Source of the DNA: Arsukibacterium indicum
GTDB lineage: Bacteria > Pseudomonadota > Gammaproteobacteria > Enterobacterales > Alteromonadaceae
NCBI RefSeq assembly: GCF_019100565.1
Contig: NZ_JAHRID010000005.1
Span: forward strand, 1 to 64,000
Direction: 5' to 3'
DNA length: 64,000 nt
Shown: piece after piece, positions 1 through 7,826 of the stretch
Numbering within the stretch: the stretch's first letter is position 1
How the letters are laid out: every line of letters begins with the position of its first letter
Position numbers and translations under genes: made by a program
The notes under the pieces: generated by a model
What the model was told of the DNA's origin: nothing
Seen by the model: the letters and a program-made list of their open reading frames with translations, nothing else
Databases searched by the model: none

Positions 1-2
1 AC

Positions 3-110
3 AGTATGGCTCTGGTTGCAAAACTAACCCACGAACTCGGAGGTCAGCACCTCTTGGGGAGTCATTATGTCTATGTGTGCGCAAACTACAGACAACAGAC
101 GGAGACTTGA
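3..110 (+). CDS. C-terminal end of an unidentified ORF running off the left edge
   Basis: An open frame enters from the left edge and ends with a TGA at 108-110. That TGA overlaps the ATG of the next gene (TGATG), an arrangement typical of translationally coupled genes. The visible tail reads about 36 codons and ends VCANYRQQTET. No family is recognised from so little. It may instead be a short ORF starting at the ATG at 6. The only support is the open frame and the stop/start overlap. Confidence 0.35.
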   Translation, partial: SMALVAKLTHELGGQHLLGSHYVYVCANYRQQTET

Positions 111-511
111 TGACTGATTATTATGGTACTTGTCTGTGTGGCAATGCAAAATTTGAAGTGCAAGGGACGTTCGACGGTTTTTACCTGTGTCATTGTCAGC
201 ATTGCCAAAAGGATACAGGGTCTGCTCATGCGGCTAATTTATTTTTGAAGTCAGCTAAGTTGTCCTGGTTGGCAGGCTCAGAGTCTGTGACTACCTTCAC
301 GCTTCCAGGCACCCGCCACACGAAAAGTTTTTGCAAGTTCTGCGGTTCAGCATTGCCTAACATTCATGAAGGCGGTTTGCTTCTCGTTCCCGCAGGGTGT
401 CTGGATACGGCAGTCTCTATGTCACCAACAGCTCACATCTTTACGTCTAGCAAAGCTGTTTGGGATAAAGATTTAGATGATGTACCAGAATTCGATAAGC
501 TGCCAGAGTGA
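110..511 (+). CDS. GFA/CENP-V-fold zinc protein (glutathione-dependent formaldehyde-activating enzyme-like)
   Basis: A 133-residue protein of the GFA (Mss4-fold) family. The family signature is visible: an N-terminal GTCLCGNAKFEV block, then CHCQHCQKDTGS and CKFCGSALP, which supply the paired cysteines that bind zinc. The best-known members bind glutathione or S-hydroxymethylglutathione, but most family members have no proven substrate, so the activity here is open. I chose the ATG at 110 because GGAG lies six bases upstream and family homology begins there. A GTG at 77 in the same frame would add 11 unconvincing residues. The start overlaps the stop of the preceding partial ORF. It is the first recognisable gene in a run of unrelated single genes that looks like a cassette array. 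Confidence 0.85.
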   Translation: MTDYYGTCLCGNAKFEVQGTFDGFYLCHCQHCQKDTGSAHAANLFLKSAKLSWLAGSESVTTFTLPGTRHTKSFCKFCGSALPNIHEGGLLLVPAGCLDTAVSMSPTAHIFTSSKAVWDKDLDDVPEFDKLPE

Positions 512-530
512 ACGGCTATTACATAAAAAT

Positions 531-596
531 CCGTGTTAGTTCGCACCTCCCGGCGCCGGACTCGCTGCGCTGGCCAATTAACTTGGGCGTTAACTG
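531..596 (+). other. Possible integron attC site (right half convincing)
   Basis: A short palindrome-rich spacer between unrelated genes. It ends in AATTAACTTGGGCGTTAACT, which resembles the L'-R' half of attC recombination sites, with a GTTRRRY-type core (GTTAACT) at 589-595. The left half is poor (GTTAGTT at 535). It is called only because similar spacers separate the next genes. Confidence 0.3.
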
Positions 597-613
597 TCTG
601 AGTAAATCGCAAC

Positions 614-886
614 GTGCTTAAAAATCTGGCATTAATAGAGATTTTACTTTCAACAGCTTTTGCAGCGTTGGTTGTATGGTCTGTGTCAGGAGTTTGCTAT
701 GGAAGGTATGTCGATATTAACTGTGAGAATTTGTTCATTCTCGGAGTAAATATCTTCGCTCCACTGTCTCTGCTTTTGTTTGTTGGCTCAATTTGGTCTT
801 TAATTAGAAAAACGTGGGTTCCTCAGTATTTTTTGGTTTTTAGTTGCGTAGTGAAGATCATCTACTGGTTGGTACACGCTCTGTAA
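614..886 (+). CDS. Small multi-pass membrane protein, unknown function
   Basis: A 90-residue hydrophobic protein that I do not recognise. Three membrane segments are apparent: roughly residues 4-26 (LALIEILLSTAFAALVVWSV), 40-62 and 68-88. The short loop between the first two carries cysteines (VCYGRY, NCENL). The start is a GTG with no clear ribosome-binding site, as is common for genes carried in integron cassettes. It lies between two palindromic spacers and shows no functional link to its neighbours. It could be a small inner-membrane protein of any kind. Confidence 0.55.
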   Translation: MLKNLALIEILLSTAFAALVVWSVSGVCYGRYVDINCENLFILGVNIFAPLSLLLFVGSIWSLIRKTWVPQYFLVFSCVVKIIYWLVHAL

Positions 887-973
887 AACAAGGTATAACA
901 AACCCAAACAATATGCTGCGGCTCGACGGGCTTTCGCGTGACGCCCAATGCTATGCACAGGGAGTAAGCACTT

Positions 974-2089
974 ATGAGGATGAACACACCTATGTGGATG
1001 CCGGTCGGCATATCCATTCTATTATTGGTATTCGCTGGTTGCAGGGATACCGCATCACCCCGGGACCCGCGTATTGCCAAAGCAGAATCGATCGCCAGAG
1101 AGTACGCGACGACCGGGAAATGGCATGGTGGCTTGCTAGTCGCTGACGGCAAGACGGTGCTTTTCCGGGGGGCGGTGGGCCAGGCGGACCGTGATGCTGG
1201 GCTGTCGAACACAGCAAAAATGCCCTTTGACCTATTCTCCGTCTCGAAGCCGTTTACTGCGATCATTGTGCTGCAACTCGTGGAGTCAGGTCAGCTCAAT
1301 CTCAACGGCAGCATCGCCGACTATCTGCCGGATTACCAAGGACCAGGGGCAGCGAAAATCTTGATCCATCACCTTCTGAGCCATACCGCAGGTGTGCCCG
1401 ACTATGTCTCTGTCATCCCAAACTATTGGGACAATCTCCCCAATCTCCAGCGTGACAGTGTACTTAGAATAGTCTCTGAGCAACCCCTGGAGTATGCTCC
1501 CGGAACGGGATTTGGCTATTCGAACACGGGCTACATTCTGCTGGCGAAAATCATAGAGGAGGTTACCGGGCGCTCATTTGAGGAGGCTTTGCACTCTCGC
1601 GTATTCGAACCTCTTGGCATGCGCGAGACACACTGGGCGTCAATTCCGGCCAAGGCTGGGGGTGTTGCCATTCGCTATCGGGGTGAGCAGCCAGCTCCGA
1701 TTGAACGTATTCAAAAAGGGGAGGCGGGGATTGTCAGCACGCTTGATGACATGTTGCTCTTCGCACGGGCACTGGGGTCTGATTTGCTTCTCTCACAAGC
1801 TTCCTGGAACCTCGTTTTCACCCCGCACGGTGACCCTTCGCTTGCTCAGCGGTTTCACCCGGCGCACGGTGCACCCTACGGTTATGGCTTTAGCCTTCCC
1901 GTTCTGGAGCTTGAAGATGGGCGCCGGGTTCGCGTCGCGGAGCATGGCGGTGCGGGATCCGGAGGGAGCGCGATGTTCCAACGGATAATTGACGCGGATG
2001 GTGTTGTAATATTGTGGAACAACGTCGAGGAGGCCATTCCTTACATGCCGGAGATGTTGCTCCTGGTCGCTACTCCGGCTGTTGAGTAG
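974..2089 (+). CDS. Class C beta-lactamase-family serine hydrolase, lipoprotein
   Basis: A 371-residue member of the beta-lactamase class C / penicillin-binding-protein-like hydrolases (Pfam Beta-lactamase). The three active-site motifs are present: S89-V-S-K92 (nucleophile and lysine), Y182-S-N184, and HGG near residue 324. The N terminus is a lipoprotein signal with lipobox VFAG-C23, placing it at a membrane facing the periplasm. Family members include D-aminopeptidases and esterases as well as true beta-lactamases, so antibiotic hydrolysis should not be assumed. The ATG at 974 follows GGGAG with workable spacing. The gene looks more G+C-rich than the flanking small genes, which fits separate acquisition. 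Confidence 0.85.
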   Translation: MRMNTPMWMPVGISILLLVFAGCRDTASPRDPRIAKAESIAREYATTGKWHGGLLVADGKTVLFRGAVGQADRDAGLSNTAKMPFDLFSVSKPFTAIIVLQLVESGQLNLNGSIADYLPDYQGPGAAKILIHHLLSHTAGVPDYVSVIPNYWDNLPNLQRDSVLRIVSEQPLEYAPGTGFGYSNTGYILLAKIIEEVTGRSFEEALHSRVFEPLGMRETHWASIPAKAGGVAIRYRGEQPAPIERIQKGEAGIVSTLDDMLLFARALGSDLLLSQASWNLVFTPHGDPSLAQRFHPAHGAPYGYGFSLPVLELEDGRRVRVAEHGGAGSGGSAMFQRIIDADGVVILWNNVEEAIPYMPEMLLLVATPAVE

Positions 2090-2400
2090 TGGCAAGAACT
2101 GGCGCCTCCCAACAAAAAAGCATGCTGCGGACTTTCTGCCAACCGCCGCTGACGCAGACTGTTAAAAGCGAATGGAGTTATCATTGAGCATCAGGTGCGA
2201 ATGATAGTGTTTTGTATGCGGCGCTGAAAAATAGCTTTATTCAAAAGCACGAAAAATTGGCGATATCAGCCCGGCTGGGTTTGAACGCCAATTTGCATAG
2301 CCGAGTGTCGACTATTAATAGGTAAGAACAATATTTTGCTGTTACATTGTTTGTTTTATCTGCATTATTTCAATCCACAGTTCACGGCAAGGAAAAGCAT

Positions 2401-2757
2401 ATGTCTGGGCCAGCACAAAATGGTGTTGTTATTTACTCTGGTGATTTGAGCAACTTATCAGCGTTTTATGAAAAACTTTTCGGCATGCGGGTTGTTCGTA
2501 AAACCAATGATTTTATCAGCCTGGAAACAGATGGTTTTAACTTAATTATTCATGTTCCGCCGTTCGATATGCCGGAGAAAACATTCAGCCCCATTAAGCT
2601 TTTCCTGACGGTAGATGATATGGCTATGTCGCGTGAGGAGGCTGTTAAATTAGGTGGTAAAGCATTCGAGGGTGAGTGGAGCAATCCAGTATTTAAAGTA
2701 TCAAACATCGCAGATCGTGATGGTAACCACATTCAACTTCGTCAATTTAATAAATGA
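2401..2757 (+). CDS. VOC-superfamily protein (glyoxalase/bleomycin-resistance fold)
   Basis: A 118-residue single-domain vicinal oxygen chelate protein. It shows the paired beta-alpha-beta-beta-beta layout: an N-terminal strand NGVVIYSGDLSNLSAFYEKLFGM, the mid-protein block IKLFLTVDDMAMSREEAVKLGG, and the closing block IADRDGNHIQLRQF. That final block is typical of the family and places the last metal-ligand strand. Substrates range from methylglyoxal adducts to antibiotics, and none can be assigned. I chose the ATG at 2401 because AAGGAAAAG lies just upstream. The longer frame from 2347 adds a stretch with no homology. Confidence 0.8.
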   Translation: MSGPAQNGVVIYSGDLSNLSAFYEKLFGMRVVRKTNDFISLETDGFNLIIHVPPFDMPEKTFSPIKLFLTVDDMAMSREEAVKLGGKAFEGEWSNPVFKVSNIADRDGNHIQLRQFNK

Positions 2758-2794
2758 TAAAAAGTATGTTGTTGGCAGTAGTAATGGTTAAAGC

Positions 2795-2878
2795 ACATAA
2801 CAATTTGCTGTTGTCGCCGCTATCGCGGCTGGGACTGCCTACGCTGCGCTACGGCAGCCCCAAAACTTCGCGTTATGC
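2795..2878 (+). other. Probable integron attC recombination site
   Basis: An 84-bp imperfect palindrome between the VOC and GNAT genes. The outer arms ACATAAC (2795-2801) and GTTATGC (2872-2878) are nearly complementary and fit the RYYYAAC / GTTRRRY consensus. The inner boxes TTTG and CAAA pair inside them. The centre holds two further hairpins (GCCGC...GCGGC and CTGCC...GGCAG). This is the architecture of attC, the site recognised by integron integrases as folded single-stranded DNA. Confidence 0.55.
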
Positions 2879-2891
2879 CTTTAGTTGAGCT

Positions 2892-3350
2892 ATGAGCATT
2901 AAAATAGAAATTGGCAGTGCTGCGAATATTGCAGCCCTTAGCAAACAGATACCTGAGTTTGAGCAATCAACAACTCTTGAGCGATTACAGAGCAGGCTTG
3001 ATGGAGTAGTTGGTTTAATTCTGGTAGCAAAGTATGAAGGGAAGCTTGTTGGCTATAAAGTTGGTTATCAATTAACTGAAGATACTTTTTATAGTTGGCT
3101 GGGTGGAGTTATTCCTGAGTATAGAAAACAAGGTGTTGCTACATTGCTGCTGAACTATCAGGAAGAATGGGCTCGCAATTTAGGTTACAAACAAATTAAG
3201 GTTAAATCCATGAATCGCTTTCCTGGCATGCTTATTATGCTGATATCTAACGGCTATAAAATAGTCGGTATAGATAAAAGTGCTTGTGGGTCGGAAGACA
3301 AAATAGTGTTTGTAAAAAAGCTGGCAGTTCAGGGTCAACTAACGCCTTAA
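2892..3350 (+). CDS. GNAT-family N-acetyltransferase
   Basis: A 152-residue GCN5-related acetyltransferase. Strand beta-4 (TFYSWLGGVIPEYRKQ) leads into the acetyl-CoA pyrophosphate loop YRKQGVATLLL, the R/Q-x-x-G-x-G/A signature, at about residues 75-90. The C-terminal strand follows after MLISNGYKIVG. The substrate is unknown; family members acetylate ribosomal proteins, antibiotics, polyamines and metabolites. The gene sits directly after a convincing attC-like site, and its stop is followed by another attC-like left arm (AACGCCTTAAAC at 3343-3354). It is therefore probably the last cassette of the array. Confidence 0.8.
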   Translation: MSIKIEIGSAANIAALSKQIPEFEQSTTLERLQSRLDGVVGLILVAKYEGKLVGYKVGYQLTEDTFYSWLGGVIPEYRKQGVATLLLNYQEEWARNLGYKQIKVKSMNRFPGMLIMLISNGYKIVGIDKSACGSEDKIVFVKKLAVQGQLTP

Positions 3351-3512
3351 ACAAAGGGCTCCGGCCTTATCCCGAGACAAGTTACTAAAATTTTTTGCGG
3401 GCATAAAATTGCTTTTTTAAACTCTGGCTTAATAAGGTGTATTAGAGACTTTCAGCTGCTGGGGAGTTTTAGCAATGTTACTGAAAGCATCAAAACTTAA
3501 GGGAGTTCTGGC

Positions 3513-3725
3513 ATGGCAGACGAATATAACGATCAGCAAAAACGTTACATTGGCGCTGGAATTTCTATCGGTGTCGCGGTCGGTATTGCTTTTGGTCTGG
3601 CGATTGGCAACCTGGCAATCGGTATTGGCCCTGGGATAGCTATCGGTGTTGCTGTTGGCATTTTAATGGCAAAGAAACAAGCTACGAAGCAAGATGGTGC
3701 GCCCCGCGATGAGGATTCAAAGTGA
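3513..3725 (+). CDS. Small glycine-rich membrane protein, unknown
   Basis: A 70-residue protein I do not recognise. The central segment, about residues 13-52, alternates Gly, Ile, Val and Ala (GAGISIGVAVGIAFGLAIG, then a near repeat). It looks like a glycine-zipper membrane hairpin. The C terminus is charged (KKQATKQDGAPRDEDSK). It has a good ribosome-binding site (AAGGGAG) before the ATG. Its neighbours give no functional hint. The 156-base stretch before it (3357-3512) holds no gene that I can see. Confidence 0.6.
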   Translation: MADEYNDQQKRYIGAGISIGVAVGIAFGLAIGNLAIGIGPGIAIGVAVGILMAKKQATKQDGAPRDEDSK

Positions 3726-3827
3726 GCCTGTAATTTTAATGTCAATGTTAATAAGGGTTGGTGCATATTTGTTATGGATGCCAGCATGCAGGGAATAGGC
3801 TAAGGTTTGCAAAATAAAGCGGGCAAT

Positions 3828-4226
3828 ATGGATAACAGACATGTCGTGATTTTTGATGGCGAGTGCAATTTTTGCAATGGGGCGGTCAATTTCATTATTA
3901 AGCGTGACCCCGATGCTCAGTTTGTATTTACCCCCATGCAAAGTAAGCATGCGGAACAAATTATGCAGCGATACGGCGTTAGCAGCAGTGATCCGGACAC
4001 TTTAATACTGTTGAAACATGGCAAAATTTACATTCTGTCAGATGCGGCCCTGGAAATTGCAAAAGATCTTCGTGGCTACTGGTACCTGTTTAATGTGTTT
4101 AAAGTAGTACCCAAATCGTTTCGTGATTGGTGTTACCGGCTGTTTGCCCGCAACCGCTACAAAATGTTTGGCAAAGCCAACAGTTGCAGAGTACCGGCAG
4201 AGGCTGAAAAAGATCGTTTTTTATGA
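3828..4226 (+). CDS. DCC-family thiol-disulfide oxidoreductase-like protein (DUF393)
   Basis: About 132 residues. The defining DUF393 block is VIFDGECNFCNGAVNFIIKR near the N terminus, with the CxxC pair in a thioredoxin-like position. The family is named for its conserved DxxCxxC motif and is presumed to be redox-active, but its partners are unknown. I prefer the ATG at 3828. A TTG at 3807 preceded by TAAGG is possible and would add seven residues. The stop overlaps the start of the following acetyltransferase by four bases (ATGA), so the two are probably cotranscribed and translationally coupled. Confidence 0.8.
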   Translation: MDNRHVVIFDGECNFCNGAVNFIIKRDPDAQFVFTPMQSKHAEQIMQRYGVSSSDPDTLILLKHGKIYILSDAALEIAKDLRGYWYLFNVFKVVPKSFRDWCYRLFARNRYKMFGKANSCRVPAEAEKDRFL

Positions 4227-4696
4227 ATATTGAGCAAGCTACTATCGTAGATCTGGCGGAAGTAATAACCTGGTTAAGCAATGCAGATGAGAGCCGGACC
4301 TGGGCCGGACCAAGGGTAACTTATCCGCTGCAGCCAGCACAACTTGCTGCTGAAATTATGTTTTGTCAGGATAACAGTTATTGCTTAAAGCACGATAACG
4401 GCCTTGCCGGTTTTGGCCAGCTTATTAAAATTAATGAAGATTGCTATCATCTGGCCCGCATCATCACTAACCCCCAATGCCGGGGGCAGGGTGTGGCGCG
4501 GCAACTTTGCAGCCAGCTGATTAATCTGGCCTGGCAGCGTGGTGCAGACATACTTAGCCTGAATGTATACCGGCATAATCAGGCAGCTATTGCGATTTAC
4601 CAAAGCCTGGGGTTTAAAGAACAGATTGAAAAATCAGATGAGACGCTGGTGTATATGCTGCTTGGCAACGATAACACACTAACAGCTGACAATTAG
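4223..4696 (+). CDS. GNAT-family N-acetyltransferase
   Basis: A 157-residue acetyltransferase. The acetyl-CoA motif is ITNPQCRGQGVARQLCSQLI (Q/RxxGxG/A), followed by LSLNVYRHNQAAIAIYQSLGF, the classic RimI-like C-terminal block with the N-x-x-A-I-x-x-Y-x-x-x-G-F pattern. It may act on proteins or small molecules; the substrate is not inferable. It overlaps the DCC protein gene by four bases. A strong intrinsic terminator lies about 85 bases downstream, which closes this two-gene unit. Confidence 0.8.
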   Translation: MNIEQATIVDLAEVITWLSNADESRTWAGPRVTYPLQPAQLAAEIMFCQDNSYCLKHDNGLAGFGQLIKINEDCYHLARIITNPQCRGQGVARQLCSQLINLAWQRGADILSLNVYRHNQAAIAIYQSLGFKEQIEKSDETLVYMLLGNDNTLTADN

Positions 4697-4779
4697 CGGT
4701 TTGCTCAGAAAAGCCCAGATGCCACCGGTAAGCCACCATACTTCATATTAAATATTTGCGTCGTGCAATGTAAAACTTA

Positions 4780-4802
4780 CCGCCTGATTGGCGGCTTTTT
4801 TT
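4780..4802 (+). terminator. Intrinsic terminator after the DCC/GNAT pair
   Basis: A perfect 5-bp G+C stem CCGCC (4780-4784) / GGCGG (4790-4794) with a five-base loop, followed by C and seven T residues. It has the expected hairpin plus U-tract form for + strand transcription. Confidence 0.75.
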
Positions 4803-4878
4803 GGTGGCAAGATTGCAAAACAATGATTTTCTGTTTAGATTGGTTAGCATAATTAGCAACAGATGGCAGGGAATAACA

Positions 4879-5256
4879 ATGAAAAAATGGTTAGGTGCCG
4901 CAGTGGCCGCGTTGATAGTAACTGCACCGGTGCAGGCAAACACCCAGGACTACAAGCTGATAACGGTGGCGGGTTATTTAAATTTTTATCTGTTGAATAT
5001 TAATGCCTGCCAGGATTTTCATCCGCAGGTGCGACAGGCTGCCTATGAGGCAGAGCAAAAACTGTATCCATGGTTAGATAAACTGCACAGCAAACTGGGT
5101 GATGGCAAACAGGTTGCTGAAATTGTGCTTAAGCGCCGGGCGATGCTGAATACCCAAATTGGTGAAGGCGATTTTACTCTTGACCATTGTCAGGCGATTG
5201 TCAAAATTTTAAACGAAGATGGCCTGGATAAAACCTTACTGGCAAATCTGGACTAA
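4879..5256 (+). CDS. Secreted small protein, unknown function
   Basis: A 125-residue protein with a clear Sec signal peptide: MKKWLGAAVAALIVTAPVQA, cleaved before NTQDY. The mature part is mostly helical, with two cysteines (NACQDF and DHCQAI) that could form one disulfide in the periplasm. I do not recognise a family. The ATG at 4879 is supported by CAGGGA upstream and by the signal peptide starting there. It stands alone between two terminators. Its role is unknown; it precedes the cobalamin operon but is separated from it by a hairpin. Confidence 0.65.
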   Translation: MKKWLGAAVAALIVTAPVQANTQDYKLITVAGYLNFYLLNINACQDFHPQVRQAAYEAEQKLYPWLDKLHSKLGDGKQVAEIVLKRRAMLNTQIGEGDFTLDHCQAIVKILNEDGLDKTLLANLD

Positions 5257-5304
5257 GGCCGGTATTACCGGCTATCATCGCCGCGTAGCATAATCAAACC
5301 CATT

Positions 5305-5329
5305 CACTGCCGGCTTTCTGCCGGCAGTG
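5305..5329 (+). terminator. Hairpin terminator before the cobalamin operon
   Basis: A perfect 10-bp inverted repeat CACTGCCGGC / GCCGGCAGTG with a five-base loop, followed by TTGTTT. It is strong as a hairpin with a modest U tract. It separates the secreted-protein gene from btuD. The remaining 30 bases before btuD are too short for a cobalamin riboswitch. Confidence 0.6.
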
Positions 5330-5360
5330 TTGTTTATTCAGGATAATTCAGGAGCGGCGT

Positions 5361-6146
5361 GTGCCCCCGGCGTTGTTACGACTTAATCAGGCCGCGTTAG
5401 TTATCGATGGTCAGACAATCCTTGAACCCGTTAGTTTTAGCGTTAGCAAAGGCGAGTTTATTGGTATTATCGGCCCAAACGGGGCGGGTAAAAGTAGCTT
5501 GCTAAAGCTGATTAATGGTAATCAGCCATTAACAACCGGCGATATTCTGCTTCAGCAACGTTCCCTGTCAAAACTGAGCAGCCGCCAGCGGGCTTGTCGC
5601 ATTGCCAGCGTCAGCCAGGTTAGCCCACCGGTGTTTGCGTTAACGGTGTATCAGGTTGCCGCAATGGGCTTGTTACCTCACAAAGGCTGGTTTGACGTTA
5701 ACAGCAGCGAAGATGAACAACATATAAAGTTGGCACTGCAGCAACTTGGCCTGGAACACAAAAGCCAGGCACTGGTTGAAACACTCTCTGGCGGCGAATT
5801 ACAGCGGCTCTATCTGGCAAGGGCCTTAGTGCAGCAGGCTGAGTTGCTATTACTGGATGAACCAACTAACCATCTTGATGTGTTGTATCAGCATCAGATA
5901 TTACAGCTAAGCCGGGGCCTGGGTAAAACCGTGCTTGCCTGTCTGCATGACCTTAATTTAGCTGCCCGTTACTGCGATAAAATTGCATTGCTGCACCAGG
6001 GGCAGTTACTGGCGTTTGGTTCACCGGAGCAGGTTCTGACAGCAGTACAGTTAAGCCAGGTATTTCAGCTACCCTGTGAAGTTAAACTGCACCCGGTGCA
6101 TGGCAAATTACAAATTACCTTTTTTGCCAGCGGGGTGTGGGAATGA
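5361..6146 (+). CDS. btuD: Cobalamin ABC transporter ATP-binding protein
   Basis: A 261-residue ATPase of the FecCD-type importer family that powers vitamin B12 uptake across the inner membrane. It has Walker A GPNGAGKS at residues 38-45, signature LSGGE near 142 and Walker B/D-loop LLLLDEPTNH near 165. The switch histidine is in CLHDLNLAARYCD. On sequence alone this subfamily also serves haem and siderophores. The assignment to cobalamin rests on the adenosyltransferase and BtuF-like gene in the same operon. The start is GTG, with CAGGAG eight bases upstream. It overlaps the permease gene by four bases. Confidence 0.85.
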   Translation: MPPALLRLNQAALVIDGQTILEPVSFSVSKGEFIGIIGPNGAGKSSLLKLINGNQPLTTGDILLQQRSLSKLSSRQRACRIASVSQVSPPVFALTVYQVAAMGLLPHKGWFDVNSSEDEQHIKLALQQLGLEHKSQALVETLSGGELQRLYLARALVQQAELLLLDEPTNHLDVLYQHQILQLSRGLGKTVLACLHDLNLAARYCDKIALLHQGQLLAFGSPEQVLTAVQLSQVFQLPCEVKLHPVHGKLQITFFASGVWE

Positions 6147-7129
6147 AGCAACCCTTTGTTCTGATGTTACTGCTGCTGGCATTACTTTGCAGCGGATTAC
6201 TGAGCCTGACCATTGGTAGTGCCAGTTTATCAGTGGCTGATGTATGGCGCGCCTTGCTGGGTGACGCGAATAACCCGCTTGCCAGTACCATTATCTGGCA
6301 GGTGCGGTTACCGCGTTTGCTGTGTGCCATGCTCGTGGGGGCAGGGTTGGCTGTCGCCGGGGCTGTGTTGCAAAACGCCAGCCGCAATCCGCTGGCTGAT
6401 CCTTACTTGTTTGGTTTAATGGCCGGAGCCGGCCTTGGGGCCAGTATCGCCAGCATAGTGTTACCTGAACATATGCTAAGTCTGGCTGTTGCTGCATTCC
6501 TTGGCTCACTTTTTGCGGTAGCACTGGTGTTTCTGGTATGTATGGGCCGGCAATGGCGGAAAATTGAAATGACGTTGCTGGCCGGGGTGGCCGTGTCGTT
6601 TATGCTCAGTGCCATTAGTAGTTTTATTTTGTACTTTGCCGAGCCTTTCGCCGCCAACAAAGTTATTTTCTGGCTGATGGGCAGCCTGAGCCGGACCAAC
6701 TGGAGCAGCGTTGGCTTAATCGCGCCTGCTGTCAGTGTATTATTGCTGATAGCACTGATGCTGCGCCGCCAACTTGATGCGCTATTACTTAGCGACGAGA
6801 GTGCTCAGACGCTTGGCGTTAACCCAACCCGCTTACGTTTTATTCTGCTACTGCTAACGGCGCTGGTAACGGCCTGTATTGTAGCGCAGTGTGGCGGTAT
6901 TGCATTTGTTGGCCTGATGATCCCGCATCTGGTTCGTTATTTTGTCGGGGTTACTGCCGTGCCGTTGCTGCTGGGTTGTGCAGTGTTTGGCGCAATATTT
7001 TTAGTCTGGATTGACAATCTGGCCCGTAGTGCATTGCTGAATCAGGAGATCCCGCTTGGGATCATTACCTCGGTGCTTGGCAGTGTGTTTTTCCTGGTAA
7101 TTATGCGTCAGCGCAAAAGTGCCGCCTAG
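6143..7129 (+). CDS. btuC: Cobalamin ABC transporter permease (FecCD family)
   Basis: A 328-residue integral inner-membrane protein with about ten hydrophobic segments. It has the hallmark FecCD blocks VRLPRLLCAMLVGAGLAVAG and NPLADPYLFG, and the late block GGIAFVGLMIPHLVR, which contains the cytoplasmic coupling region contacted by the ATPase. A BtuC dimer with a BtuD dimer forms the translocation channel and receives substrate from BtuF. I chose the ATG at 6143, which overlaps the btuD stop as ATGA, rather than the GTG two codons earlier. The next gene begins 46 bases downstream, so cotranscription is likely. Confidence 0.85.
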   Translation: MKQPFVLMLLLLALLCSGLLSLTIGSASLSVADVWRALLGDANNPLASTIIWQVRLPRLLCAMLVGAGLAVAGAVLQNASRNPLADPYLFGLMAGAGLGASIASIVLPEHMLSLAVAAFLGSLFAVALVFLVCMGRQWRKIEMTLLAGVAVSFMLSAISSFILYFAEPFAANKVIFWLMGSLSRTNWSSVGLIAPAVSVLLLIALMLRRQLDALLLSDESAQTLGVNPTRLRFILLLLTALVTACIVAQCGGIAFVGLMIPHLVRYFVGVTAVPLLLGCAVFGAIFLVWIDNLARSALLNQEIPLGIITSVLGSVFFLVIMRQRKSAA

Positions 7130-7175
7130 CATTCATTGTTAACAGCATGGCTAATAACGATATGACTGATAAAAT

Positions 7176-7826
7176 ATGACTGATAAAAATATGACTGAAA
7201 ACGATAAAACTCCTAATACTGGTAGTAGTGAGCAAACCAGCCAGCAACGCCATAAGCAGCGCCAGCAAAAGTTACAGCAGCATGTGCAGCAAGGTATCGC
7301 TAAAGCGACCGCCGAGAAAGGGTTGTTACTGATTATCACTGGTAATGGCAAAGGTAAGTCTACCTCAGGCTTTGGTACCGTAGCGCGGGCCGTGGGCCAT
7401 GGTTTAACGGCAGCAGTAGTGCAGTTTATTAAAGGCAGCTGGGATTGCGGTGAGCGGAATTTACTTGAGCAGCATCAGGTGGAATTTGCGGTTATGGCTA
7501 CCGGTTTTACCTGGGATACCCAGGACAAAGCCGGGGATATTGCCGCGGCAGAGCAGGTATGGGCGAGGGCAGAGCAGATGCTGGCTGATCCTGCCATTGA
7601 TTTAGTGTTGCTGGACGAGCTGACTTACATGGTCAGTTATCACTATATTGCGCTGGAACGTATTGTTAAAGCTTTGCAAAACCGTCCGGCGTCACAGCAC
7701 GTGGTCATTACCGGTCGCTCGTGTCATCGTACCCTGATTGAGATGGCTGACACGGTTAGTGAGGTGCAGGTGGTCAAGCACGCGTTTGATGCCGGCATTA
7801 AGGCACAGCGGGGGATTGATTGGTGA
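7176..7826 (+). CDS. cobO: Corrinoid adenosyltransferase (CobA/CobO/BtuR type)
   Basis: A 216-residue enzyme that transfers the 5'-deoxyadenosyl group of ATP to reduced corrinoid, giving adenosylcobalamin (EC 2.5.1.17) in the cytoplasm. The family P-loop GNGKGKST is at residues 56-63. Later blocks include VVQFIKGSWDCGERN, DLVLLDELTYMV and HVVITGRSCH. The first 45 residues are a Gln-rich, low-complexity extension (QQRHKQRQQKLQQHVQQG), longer than usual. The start could be 7176 or the ATG at 7191; tandem copies of ATGACTGATAAAA just upstream make the choice uncertain. Its place between the permease and binding-protein genes ties cobalamin import to activation. Confidence 0.85.
   Translation: MTDKNMTENDKTPNTGSSEQTSQQRHKQRQQKLQQHVQQGIAKATAEKGLLLIITGNGKGKSTSGFGTVARAVGHGLTAAVVQFIKGSWDCGERNLLEQHQVEFAVMATGFTWDTQDKAGDIAAAEQVWARAEQMLADPAIDLVLLDELTYMVSYHYIALERIVKALQNRPASQHVVITGRSCHRTLIEMADTVSEVQVVKHAFDAGIKAQRGIDW

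Noticed and set aside
862-1266. Long antisense ORF opposite the beta-lactamase-family gene
   Set aside because: It overlaps a gene with clear SxxK, YxN and HGG motifs and has no family features of its own.
5257-5360. Possible cobalamin riboswitch before btuD
   Set aside because: The region is about 100 bases and mostly occupied by a terminator-like hairpin; no extended B12-box architecture is visible.
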